In this document: in pieces, positions 25,367 through 32,294 of the stretch
Layout of the letters: every line of letters begins with the position of its first letter
Numbering within the stretch: position 1 is the first letter of the stretch
NCBI GenBank assembly: GCA_902825215.1
Contig: LR782234.1
Location: forward strand, 5,845,001 to 5,909,000
Source of the DNA: Pseudomonas fluorescens
Lineage (GTDB): Bacteria; Pseudomonadota; Gammaproteobacteria; Pseudomonadales; Pseudomonadaceae
Length of the DNA: 64,000 nt
Reading direction: 5' to 3'
Notes under the pieces: model-generated
Told to the model about the DNA's origin: nothing
Database searches by the model: none
Seen by the model: only the letters and a program-made list of their open reading frames with translations
Position numbers and translations under genes: made by a program

Positions 25367-26233
25367 TCAATGCGCGCCGAGGTCGCGGATCGTTTGCTTG
25401 AGGGTTTCGAAGTCGTAGTCCGACAGGCCGACGTAGTCGAGCACCAGCGGGCCGACGGCGTTCCACTCGAAGTCTTCGGTCTGGTTGCCCAGCACCCGGT
25501 ACGACGAGCAGATGTGCTCGGCCATTTTCAGAATCGCCAGGAGGTTTTTCAACTGGCTGTTCTTCGACGACTCGTCGCTGAAAATCGCCAGGGCGTTGTG
25601 GTGATTGGCGATGGCCGCGCTGACATGCTCCGGCAGGCGCCAGGATTTTGCAGTGTAGTAGCCGACCACAGCATGGTTGGTGTTGAAAACGCGGTTTTCC
25701 GTGTCGACCACACGGCATTCCGGGCTGGCGCTGGCGTAGGCCTCTTCCAGCACGGTCATGTAATCGGGGAAACGCTGCAGCATCAACGGCACACCGCAAT
25801 CGTGAAACAGGCCCAACGCATAGGCTTCATCGCCAGCCTGGGTGCCGATGCGCTTGGCCAGGGTCAGGCAGGTCATCGCCACGTCCTGGGCGGTGTCCCA
25901 GAAACGGTTGAGGGTGACGATGGTGTCGTCGTTCATCTCGCCCTTGATCGACTGCGCGTTGATCAGGTTGATAATCGAACGGCTGCCCAGCAGGTTCACC
26001 GCGCGCTGGATCGAGGTGATCTTGTTGCTCAGGCCGTAATACGGAGAGTTGACGATCTTCAACAGTGCGCCGGACAGGCCCGGGTCCTGGGAGATCAGCT
26101 TGGCGATCACCTCCAGGTCCGGGTCGGGCATGTACTGCTCCATTTGCAGATCCACCATGATCTGCGGTTGCGCCGGCACACTGATGCCTTGCAGCGATTG
26201 TTGAATCTGTTCGGTGGTCAGCTCTTGGGACAT
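25367..26233 (-). CDS. HDOD domain signalling protein
   Basis: This 288-residue protein is a single HDOD domain (about residues 20-220) with a short C-terminal helix region. HDOD proteins resemble HD phosphohydrolases but lack a reliable catalytic set and act as signalling or scaffold proteins, often tied to c-di-GMP, motility or stress. Recognisable stretches are LISQDPGLSGALLKIVNSPYYG and LFHDCGVPLML. No GGDEF or EAL domain is present. The start MSQELTTEQ at 26233 has no strong competitor. It precedes mutM on the same strand. Confidence 0.85.
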   Translation of the reverse strand: MSQELTTEQIQQSLQGISVPAQPQIMVDLQMEQYMPDPDLEVIAKLISQDPGLSGALLKIVNSPYYGLSNKITSIQRAVNLLGSRSIINLINAQSIKGEMNDDTIVTLNRFWDTAQDVAMTCLTLAKRIGTQAGDEAYALGLFHDCGVPLMLQRFPDYMTVLEEAYASASPECRVVDTENRVFNTNHAVVGYYTAKSWRLPEHVSAAIANHHNALAIFSDESSKNSQLKNLLAILKMAEHICSSYRVLGNQTEDFEWNAVGPLVLDYVGLSDYDFETLKQTIRDLGAH

Positions 26234-26407
26234 AAGTACACACTCTGGGACAGGCGGCGATTCTAACCGCTGAAATCGCCCGGCGACACACCGACGGGCA
26301 CATCGCCGGAACTTTCATTCAAGCCCAGGCTTCGGACTCTGTAGGGCGCATAAGACCTGAATGGTTCATTGCGAAAGAAAAATCTCCACAGACTCAGGAG
26401 CTTACCG

Positions 26408-26947
26408 ATGGCAACTTCCCTCAATGGCAAACGCGTGGCTATTTTGGTTACCGATGGTTTCGAACAGGTCGAAATGACCGGTCCCAAGGATGCCCTGGAG
26501 CAGGCCGGCGTGCAGGTCGATATCCTTTCGGCAGAAACCGGTACGGTCAAAGGCTGGAACCACGACAAACCGGCGGACGATTTTACCGTCGCCAACACCT
26601 TCCAGGCTGTGAGCATCGATCAATACGATGCCGTACTCCTGCCTGGCGGCGTGCAGAACTCCGACACGATCCGTATTGATCAGGACGCCCAGCATCTGGT
26701 CAAGACCGCCGCATCGGCCGGCAAGCCGATTGCCGTGATCTGCCATGGCAGCTGGCTGCTGATCTCGGCGGGACTGGTCAATGGCAAGACCATGACGAGC
26801 TATAAAACCGTCAAGGACGATCTGGTCAACGCCGGTGCCAACTGGGTCGATCAGGAAGTGGTCAAGGACGGCAACCTGATCAGCAGCCGCCAGCCGGACG
26901 ACGTGCCGGCGTTCAGTCAGGCCCTGATTGACGCATTGGCTGCGTAA
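26408..26947 (+). CDS. DJ-1/PfpI family protein
   Basis: This 179-residue protein has the PfpI/DJ-1 fold. The nucleophilic cysteine lies in AVICHGSWLLISAG (about residues 112-125), with a conserved glutamate in DGFEQVEMTGP near the N-terminus. ATG 26408 follows a caggag ribosome site; the in-frame ATG at 26369 is rejected. Such proteins are reported as glyoxalases, deglycases or stress proteins; the exact activity here cannot be told. A REP pair follows the stop. Confidence 0.88.
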   Translation: MATSLNGKRVAILVTDGFEQVEMTGPKDALEQAGVQVDILSAETGTVKGWNHDKPADDFTVANTFQAVSIDQYDAVLLPGGVQNSDTIRIDQDAQHLVKTAASAGKPIAVICHGSWLLISAGLVNGKTMTSYKTVKDDLVNAGANWVDQEVVKDGNLISSRQPDDVPAFSQALIDALAA

Positions 26948-26960
26948 GCGCTGAAATCGC

Positions 26961-27027
26961 TTTCGCGAGCAGGCTCGCTCCCACAGGTATTCACGATACC
27001 AATGTGAGAGCGAGCCTGCTCGCGAAG
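26961..27027. repeat. REP pair, family A, reversed arrangement
   Basis: Copies ttcgcgagcaggctcgctcc and gagcgagcctgctcgcgaag in mirror order with about 20 bases between (one substitution: gtgagagc for gtgggagc). It lies between the PfpI gene and rlmI. Confidence 0.88.
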
Positions 27028-27110
27028 ACGGCATCCGCGTTTCATCGCCGATCAAACCCGACACAAGTCGCAACACGCTATACTCCCGCTCTTTTTTCCG
27101 GAGCGACGTC

Positions 27111-28307
27111 ATGTCCCTGCCTAGCTTGCGCCTCAAAGCCAACGCCGACCGTCGCCTGCGCGCCGGTCACCTGTGGGTCTACAGCAACGAAATCGATGTA
27201 GCCGCCACCCCGCTGCACGGCTTCAACGCTGGCGATCAGGCCATCCTCGAAGCCGCCGGTGGCAAGCCGTTGGGCATCGTCGCAATGAGCCCGAACAACC
27301 TGATCTGTGCCCGCCTGCTGTCGCGCGACATTAAAGTAGCGCTGGACAAGTCCTTGCTGGTGCACCGTTTGAACGTGGCCCTGTCGCTGCGCGAGCGTCT
27401 GTTCGACAAGCCGTTCTATCGCCTGGTCTACGGCGATTCCGACCTGCTGCCAGGCCTGGTCGTCGACCGTTTTGGCGACATTCTGGTGGTGCAGATCGCT
27501 TCGGCGACCATGGAAGCGCACAAGGACGACGTGATCGCCGCCCTGACCCAAGTGCTCAAGCCAAGCGGCATTCTGTTCAAAAACGACTCCGCTGCCCGCG
27601 ATGCCGAAGGCCTCAACCGCTACGTCGAAACCGTGTTCGGTCTGGTCCCGGAATGGGTTGCACTGGAAGAAAACGGCGTGAAGTTCGAAGCGCCGGTGAT
27701 TCAGGGGCAGAAAACCGGCTGGTTCTACGACCACCGTATGAACCGCGCCCGTCTCGCCCCTTACGCCAAAGGCAAACGCGTCCTCGACCTCTACAGCTAC
27801 ATCGGTGGCTGGGGTGTGCAAGCGGCGGCCTTCGGCGCCAGTGAAGTGTTCTGCGTCGACGCTTCGGCATTCGCGCTGGACGGCGTTGAGCGTAACGCGG
27901 CGCTGAACGGTTTCGCCGAGAAGATGACCTGCATCGAAGGCGATGTCTTCGAAGCCCTGAAAGAACTGAAGGCCAGCGAAGAGCGCTTCGACGTGATCGT
28001 GGCCGACCCGCCCGCCTTCATCAAGCGCAAGAAAGACATGAAAAACGGCGAAGGCGCCTACCGCCGCCTGAACGAGCAAGCCATGCGCCTGCTCAACAAG
28101 GACGGCATCCTGGTCAGCGCTTCGTGCTCGATGCACCTGCCCGAGGACGACCTGCAGAACATCCTGCTGACCAGCGCCCGTCATCTGGATCGCAACATTC
28201 AGTTGCTGGAGCGTGGCGGTCAAGGTCCGGACCATCCGGTGCACCCGGCCATCGCCGAGACACGCTACATCAAAAGCATCACCTGCCGCCTGCTGCCCAA
28301 CAGCTGA
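27111..28307 (+). CDS. rlmI: 23S rRNA (cytosine1962-C5)-methyltransferase RlmI
   Basis: This 398-residue enzyme has an N-terminal PUA-like RNA-binding domain (about residues 1-80) and a C-terminal SAM methyltransferase domain. Motif I reads VLDLYSYIGGWGVQAAAFGA (about 224-243), motif IV VADPPAFIKRKKDM, and the catalytic cysteine lies in SASCSMHL near residue 340. The start ATG 27111 follows a ccggagcg ribosome site. It is the last backbone gene before the peptide cluster, and is closed by an intrinsic terminator. Confidence 0.95.
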   Translation: MSLPSLRLKANADRRLRAGHLWVYSNEIDVAATPLHGFNAGDQAILEAAGGKPLGIVAMSPNNLICARLLSRDIKVALDKSLLVHRLNVALSLRERLFDKPFYRLVYGDSDLLPGLVVDRFGDILVVQIASATMEAHKDDVIAALTQVLKPSGILFKNDSAARDAEGLNRYVETVFGLVPEWVALEENGVKFEAPVIQGQKTGWFYDHRMNRARLAPYAKGKRVLDLYSYIGGWGVQAAAFGASEVFCVDASAFALDGVERNAALNGFAEKMTCIEGDVFEALKELKASEERFDVIVADPPAFIKRKKDMKNGEGAYRRLNEQAMRLLNKDGILVSASCSMHLPEDDLQNILLTSARHLDRNIQLLERGGQGPDHPVHPAIAETRYIKSITCRLLPNS

Positions 28308-28322
28308 TTCACGCGGATAAGG

Positions 28323-28352
28323 GGGGAGCCAGCAGGCTCCCCTGTTAGTTTT
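28323..28352 (+). terminator. Intrinsic terminator after rlmI
   Basis: An 8-bp perfect stem ggggagcc / ggctcccc with a 4-base loop is followed by a T-rich run (tgttagtttt). It separates rlmI transcription from the accessory cluster that follows. Confidence 0.85.
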
Positions 28353-28530
28353 GCACGCCGCCCTCGACGTGATTTTTCCGATCTATCCTCGAACTTCCTA
28401 CGATTACTTTCCTCCAAACATGCAGGACGTTTCTCTGCACGCCTTAATTAATGAAACTTTGCCTACAAGTTGCTTTAAGCACAACGACAGCTCCGACAAA
28501 ATTACTGGATTTTTCCTACCCAATATCCGC

Positions 28531-28558
28531 TTGCCAATAATCCATTACAAACTATTAT
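28531..28558 (+). promoter_or_regulatory. Candidate promoter for the peptide/SagB/AurF/MFS operon
   Basis: A -35 element TTGCCA (28531-28536) is separated by 16 bases from a -10 element TATTAT (28553-28558). The predicted start, around 28565, lies about 47 bases before the peptide gene. It is the best sigma-70-like match in this leader. Confidence 0.55.
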
Positions 28559-28561
28559 GAA

Positions 28562-28584
28562 GTTGTCACCACGAGGTGACTTCA
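28562..28584. promoter_or_regulatory. Palindrome at the predicted transcription start of the cluster
   Basis: An inverted repeat gtcacc-acga-ggtgac, extended outward by gttg and caac with a 3-base bulge, overlaps the predicted transcription start. It could be an operator for a repressor or a 5' mRNA hairpin. No regulator gene is encoded in the cluster. Confidence 0.45.
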
Positions 28585-28611
28585 ACTATCAATGAACATG
28601 GAGTTCACATC

Positions 28612-28683
28612 ATGAAACGCATTTCTCTGGAAAGTAAAAAACTCGCAAACCTGGCTTTTCTGGTTGCCGCTAAAGCCCGTTAA
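28612..28683 (+). CDS. Candidate 23-residue precursor peptide
   Basis: This short gene encodes MKRISLESKK followed by LANLAFLVAAKAR. GGAG lies 8 bases before the ATG, an ideal ribosome site, and the stop is TAA. The product is strongly basic (six Lys/Arg, one Glu) with a hydrophobic middle. It has no Cys or Thr and only two Ser, so it is not a typical azole-forming substrate. It is the first gene after the predicted promoter and is separated from the SagB, AurF and exporter genes by an 11-bp hairpin, the common layout of a ribosomal peptide precursor. PqqA is a precedent for a precursor of similar size, but the sequence is unlike it. It could instead be a regulatory leader peptide. Function unproven. 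Confidence 0.7.
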   Translation: MKRISLESKKLANLAFLVAAKAR

Positions 28684-28690
28684 GTAAGGC

Positions 28691-28728
28691 AGGACGCCGG
28701 GGGAGTGCCGGCAACCCGGCGTCCTTTT
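28691..28728 (+). terminator. Hairpin between peptide gene and SagB gene (partial terminator/attenuator)
   Basis: An 11-bp perfect stem (aggacgccggg / cccggcgtcct) with a 13-base loop starts 7 bases after the peptide stop and is followed by tttagacttt. The T-tract is weak, which suits partial termination or 3' protection that leaves more peptide mRNA than enzyme mRNA. Confidence 0.8.
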
Positions 28729-28755
28729 AGACTTTACCCAGAGTGAATCGCCCCC

Positions 28756-29829
28756 ATGCACATCAATCCCTTTCTCTTCATATTGCCGCGCCCTTCCGGA
28801 CAGGTTATATGGAACTATAAAGACCATACCCAATATGAACTTGGTCTCGACCATACAATTCGCCTGGCGCACCTGATCGACAATCCCAAACTTTTCGACC
28901 CGCAAAACATCATAGACACAGAACTATTAAACGCAGGCATTCTAACTATTTCAAAACTCGACAACTTATCCTGGGGCTGGGACGAATTGTCGAAGATTTA
29001 TCATATTGGCACTCAAAATATTCCGTGTGAACATACGCCCCAGAATATCCAGGAGTGGTCCAGGCACTATCTGGCGCATTGCAATGAAGTGCTCGCCGCA
29101 CCGCCACCGTCGACAGATCGTCCGGGGTGCAAGGCTGCGCAACGCATTGCCTTGCCCCGGCCTCGCGCCTTGAAAGACGAGAGCCTGACGCGCGCACTGC
29201 TGCAGCGCAAAACCTGTCGCACCTACACAGGCGCAGCGGTCACGCTGGATGATGTCGGTACGCTGCTTTATCTTTCTTTCGGTTATCTCAAAGAGCGCGA
29301 GCATGACCGCGACGACAGCATCGCCCACGGGCTCGGCGCCCGCCGAAGCAGCCCTTCCGCCGGCGGGCTGAACGCCTGCGAAGCCTTTCTGCTGGTACAG
29401 AATGTCGATGGTCTGGATCCGGGCGTCTACAGCTACCACCCGGCCGAGCATTCGCTGAGCCCGGTCAATCCTTTGCCAGAACCCGCGCTGGGCCAATTGC
29501 TCGCTGGCCAGCATTTCATCAATGACCTGCCATTGGGTGTTTTCATCACCGCTCGTTTTGACCGGCTCTGGTGGAAATACGAACACTCACGGGCCTACCG
29601 CATGGCCTTCGTCGAAGCCGGCCATTTGTCGCAATCCTTCCAGTTGGTCGCCACCGCGCTCGGCCTCAATACCTGGCTGACCGGTGCGTTTGCCGATCGG
29701 CAGGTCGAAGCCCTGCTTGCTCTTGCGGAGAGCGCCGAACAACCGCTGTTCTTCGTCGGCTGCGGGCACAGTGACGGCCAGGCGATGTGCGACGAGATGC
29801 ACGAACTGTTGAGCGAGGGCCACGCATGA
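28756..29829 (+). CDS. SagB-type flavin-dependent dehydrogenase
   Basis: This 357-residue protein has an N-terminal helical domain (about 1-140) and a C-terminal nitroreductase-fold FMN domain. SagB hallmarks are the FMN-binding RKTCRTYTG (151-159), RRSSPSAGGLNACEAFLLV (196-214), the NVDGLDPGVYSYHP hairpin (216-229), WKYEHSRAYRMAFVEAGHL (273-291) and ALGLNTWLTGAF. In thiazole/oxazole peptides SagB oxidises azolines after a cyclodehydratase has acted; here no cyclodehydratase is present, so a different oxidation is implied. The first about 110 codons are AT-rich (22 G/C in the 60 bases 28801-28860), whereas the rest has normal Pseudomonas composition. The stop overlaps the AurF-type gene by 4 bases. 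Confidence 0.88.
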   Translation: MHINPFLFILPRPSGQVIWNYKDHTQYELGLDHTIRLAHLIDNPKLFDPQNIIDTELLNAGILTISKLDNLSWGWDELSKIYHIGTQNIPCEHTPQNIQEWSRHYLAHCNEVLAAPPPSTDRPGCKAAQRIALPRPRALKDESLTRALLQRKTCRTYTGAAVTLDDVGTLLYLSFGYLKEREHDRDDSIAHGLGARRSSPSAGGLNACEAFLLVQNVDGLDPGVYSYHPAEHSLSPVNPLPEPALGQLLAGQHFINDLPLGVFITARFDRLWWKYEHSRAYRMAFVEAGHLSQSFQLVATALGLNTWLTGAFADRQVEALLALAESAEQPLFFVGCGHSDGQAMCDEMHELLSEGHA

Positions 29830-30803
29830 GTCTGACGACTGCCGAGCCGGATGAGGCGCCGGTGTCATGGGCGCTCAAGTTCACCCTCAAGGATTGGGAA
29901 AGCCGCGCCTCGGTGCGCAGCAGCACCCACGACTACCTGTTACCGGACGACGTGGCCCTGCAACTGCAAACCCGTCACTGGTTTCCTCCGGCCTTCATTG
30001 CCTATCTGGCGCATCCGGCCGTTCAGGCAGCAGGGCGCGACGTGCAGCACCGATTGTCCGCCAACCACCTGGTGCACTTTCTCGATTACACCACCCTGCT
30101 CGAACACCGCATCGTCAATCGCGCCGTGGAAGTGATCGTGCACCGCGAGCTGCCGGTTTTCGTGCCGCTGGCGATGAAACACGCGGCGTTGCAGCTCTAC
30201 ACCGACGAGGGCTACCACGCGTTGTTCTCCAATCGGCTGGCTGAGCAGATCGCCGGGTTCTATGGCATCACCGGGCGTCCTGCCCTGCCGAAGCGCATCG
30301 CACGCCTTAACGCCTTGATCGCCCGCACCCCGGAAAAGCATCGACCACTGGCATGGTTTCTGCTCGGTTTCGTTTCCGAAACCATCATTGCTCGCGAACT
30401 GCTCGACGTTTGCCGCGACAGCCTGGTGTCCAGCGTCAGCGACATGCTGCGCGATCATCTGACCGACGAGGCCCGCCATAGTCGTTATTTCGCCGAAGTG
30501 TTCCATTATTTGTGGCTGTCGATGCTCAGCCGCCAGCGCACCTTCGTGAGCAGAACCCTGCTGGAAATCATCGGCATTTTTTTCGAGGCCGACGAACGCT
30601 GGCTGCAACAGAGCCTTCGCGGCGCCGGCATTGCCGAGGCAGACGTGATGGAAATCGTCGGTGGCATGGCCACCGTGCAGGCCAATCGCGCACGGGCGCG
30701 ATCAGGTGCCGTCGCCACGCTGGATGCACTGCACAAGGCCGGTTTTTTTGCACTGGCCCATAACCGGACACTTTTTGCCAGGGCAGGACTGATCGATGCA
30801 TAA
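29826..30803 (+). CDS. AurF-type diiron oxygenase
   Basis: This 325-residue helical protein matches the AurF/CmlI type of diiron N-oxygenases, which convert aryl amines to nitro compounds. A full metal-ligand set can be read: Glu93 (LLEHRIVNRA), Glu128 and His131 (DEGYH), Glu185 (SETIIARE), and His211, Glu215 and His218 (HLTDEARH). The spacing is close to that of AurF (E101, E136, H139, E196, H223, E227, H230). It would activate O2, probably to oxidise a nitrogen or carbon of the peptide or of an amino-acid-derived product. Its start overlaps the SagB gene and its end overlaps the exporter gene by 8 bases, so all three are translationally coupled. Confidence 0.85.
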   Translation: MSLTTAEPDEAPVSWALKFTLKDWESRASVRSSTHDYLLPDDVALQLQTRHWFPPAFIAYLAHPAVQAAGRDVQHRLSANHLVHFLDYTTLLEHRIVNRAVEVIVHRELPVFVPLAMKHAALQLYTDEGYHALFSNRLAEQIAGFYGITGRPALPKRIARLNALIARTPEKHRPLAWFLLGFVSETIIARELLDVCRDSLVSSVSDMLRDHLTDEARHSRYFAEVFHYLWLSMLSRQRTFVSRTLLEIIGIFFEADERWLQQSLRGAGIAEADVMEIVGGMATVQANRARARSGAVATLDALHKAGFFALAHNRTLFARAGLIDA

Positions 30804-32028
30804 CGTAACAGCCGTGGTAACCGCCGGGCAGCGTCGCGCAGCGGTGAGCCTGTTACTGGCGATGGTGCTGCTTGGCGTGTTCCCGCTGGATGTATTGCTG
30901 CCCTCATTTCCAGCATTGGCGGCGCACTTTGCCCGTTCACCGGCAGACATTGCGCTGTCGATCAGCCTGTTTGCGGTGGGCATTGCATTTGCCCAGTTGT
31001 TGATCGGCCCCTTGTCAGACGTGATCGGGCGCAAGGGCTTGCTGCTCGCTGGCATGAGCGTGTCGATGCTCGGCGCAGTCGGTTGCGTGATGACCAGTGA
31101 TTACAACCTGTTCCTGGTGTTCCGGGTCATGCAAGCAGTGGGTTGCGGATGCTTCGTGCTGTCCCAGGCGCTGGTGCAGGATCTGTTCAAAGGGGCTGAG
31201 CGCGACCGACTGCGCATCCTGATGGTGACGGCCTCCGGGATTTTCATCTCGGTGTCGCCGCTGGCGGGCACCTTTCTGCAGGCCACGCTCGGCTGGCGCG
31301 GCAGTTTCTGGGTGTTCACGGCGCTGTCCGCCGTGGTGCTGGTCAAGGCCTGGGTGTTTTTGCAAAACAGCCGGCCGGCTGACAGCGGTGCGCGGGTCGG
31401 CTTCATTCGGTCCTATCGCCGCGTGCTGGGAGATGTCGAATTCGTCGGTTATTGGCTGATCTCGGCGTTTGCCTTCGCCTGCCATTTTTCCTTCATCGTG
31501 ATCTCGCCGCTGATCTTCATGGATCAACTGCAGCTCGCGCCCTATGACTTCTCCTTGATCTTGCTGGTGTACGGTGCCGCCTACGTGGTCGGCGGCATCC
31601 TTGCCGCCTTGCTGAACCGGCGCATCACCCCGGTTCAGCAGATATTCACCGGACTCGGCCTGATATTGGTCGCGGGGCTGGCAATGCTGTATCTGGCCGC
31701 CGAGCATGCGCTGGCCCCGGTCACGGTGCTGATTCCGATGTTGATCTGCACCGCCGGGACCACCATTGCCCGCCCTGCCGCGACATCCCGGGCCATGAGC
31801 CTGTTTCCTGAAAACGCCGGCACCTCGGCTTCGGCGGGCAGCACGATCATTTTCATTTGCGGCGGGCTGATCAGCGCGTTGATCAGCCTCAGCCCGAGCA
31901 ATCTGCAAGCGACGCTGGGTTACTGCTTCGTGCTGCTGAGCGCAATAGCGTTGCTGCTCAACCATCGGCTCAACCGACGCTCCAGTAATCTTGCTGCCAG
32001 TGCCGTGGCGCAGCCCGGCGGCGATTGA
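30796..32028 (+). CDS. MFS exporter, Bcr/CflA-like (DHA1)
   Basis: This 410-residue protein has 12 predicted membrane helices. The loop 2-3 motif of the major facilitator superfamily is seen in GPLSDVIGRKGLLLAG (about residues 74-89), and SLFAVGIAFAQL plus the VQDLFKGAERDR loop resemble Bcr/CflA drug exporters. It is the last gene of the cluster and overlaps the AurF-type gene by 8 bases. The most likely role is export of, or self-protection from, the cluster product. After its stop there are 266 bases with no recognised feature before ilvD. Confidence 0.87.
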   Translation: MHNVTAVVTAGQRRAAVSLLLAMVLLGVFPLDVLLPSFPALAAHFARSPADIALSISLFAVGIAFAQLLIGPLSDVIGRKGLLLAGMSVSMLGAVGCVMTSDYNLFLVFRVMQAVGCGCFVLSQALVQDLFKGAERDRLRILMVTASGIFISVSPLAGTFLQATLGWRGSFWVFTALSAVVLVKAWVFLQNSRPADSGARVGFIRSYRRVLGDVEFVGYWLISAFAFACHFSFIVISPLIFMDQLQLAPYDFSLILLVYGAAYVVGGILAALLNRRITPVQQIFTGLGLILVAGLAMLYLAAEHALAPVTVLIPMLICTAGTTIARPAATSRAMSLFPENAGTSASAGSTIIFICGGLISALISLSPSNLQATLGYCFVLLSAIALLLNHRLNRRSSNLAASAVAQPGGD

Positions 32029-32294
32029 AGCTGCCAGTCGTCATTCCACACCGACCGTCTGCACGGCGCAGCACGTTGCGCCATTCCCTCCAGACGCCAG
32101 CGGTGTAGAATCGCCTCATTCATCGCCATTCATCCCCGGCGGGTTTATGAGCTCAGGCTGAGACCAGCGGCGATCCCGCAACGTCATCGGCAACTTGCGT
32201 AACGCACGACTATTTCCGTGGGTCGCACAAGTCCATAGAAGCTCACTCCCCTTTAGCACCTGATTAGCACCTGATTAGCCGCCCGGAGTGTTCC

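Larger units (their letters stand above)
28353..28611 (+). other. AT-rich leader of the peptide/SagB/AurF cluster
   Basis: This non-coding stretch between the rlmI terminator and the 23-codon peptide is clearly richer in A and T than its surroundings. It holds a candidate sigma-70 promoter and a small palindrome (separate entries). One open frame crosses it, beginning at a TTG inside the rlmI terminator tail, but it has no ribosome site and unusual composition, so I do not call it a gene. Confidence 0.6.

Noticed and set aside
28351..28560. A 69-codon open frame across the leader of the peptide cluster
   Set aside because: It starts at a TTG in the rlmI terminator tail, has no ribosome site, and overlaps the predicted promoter. 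Composition looks like AT-rich non-coding DNA.
32029..32294. Possible riboswitch or attenuator ahead of ilvD (a ctgaga-like segment near 32159)
   Set aside because: A single short match to a thiamine-riboswitch-like word, without the other conserved parts. No leader peptide with branched-chain codons and no terminator hairpin with a T-tract was found.
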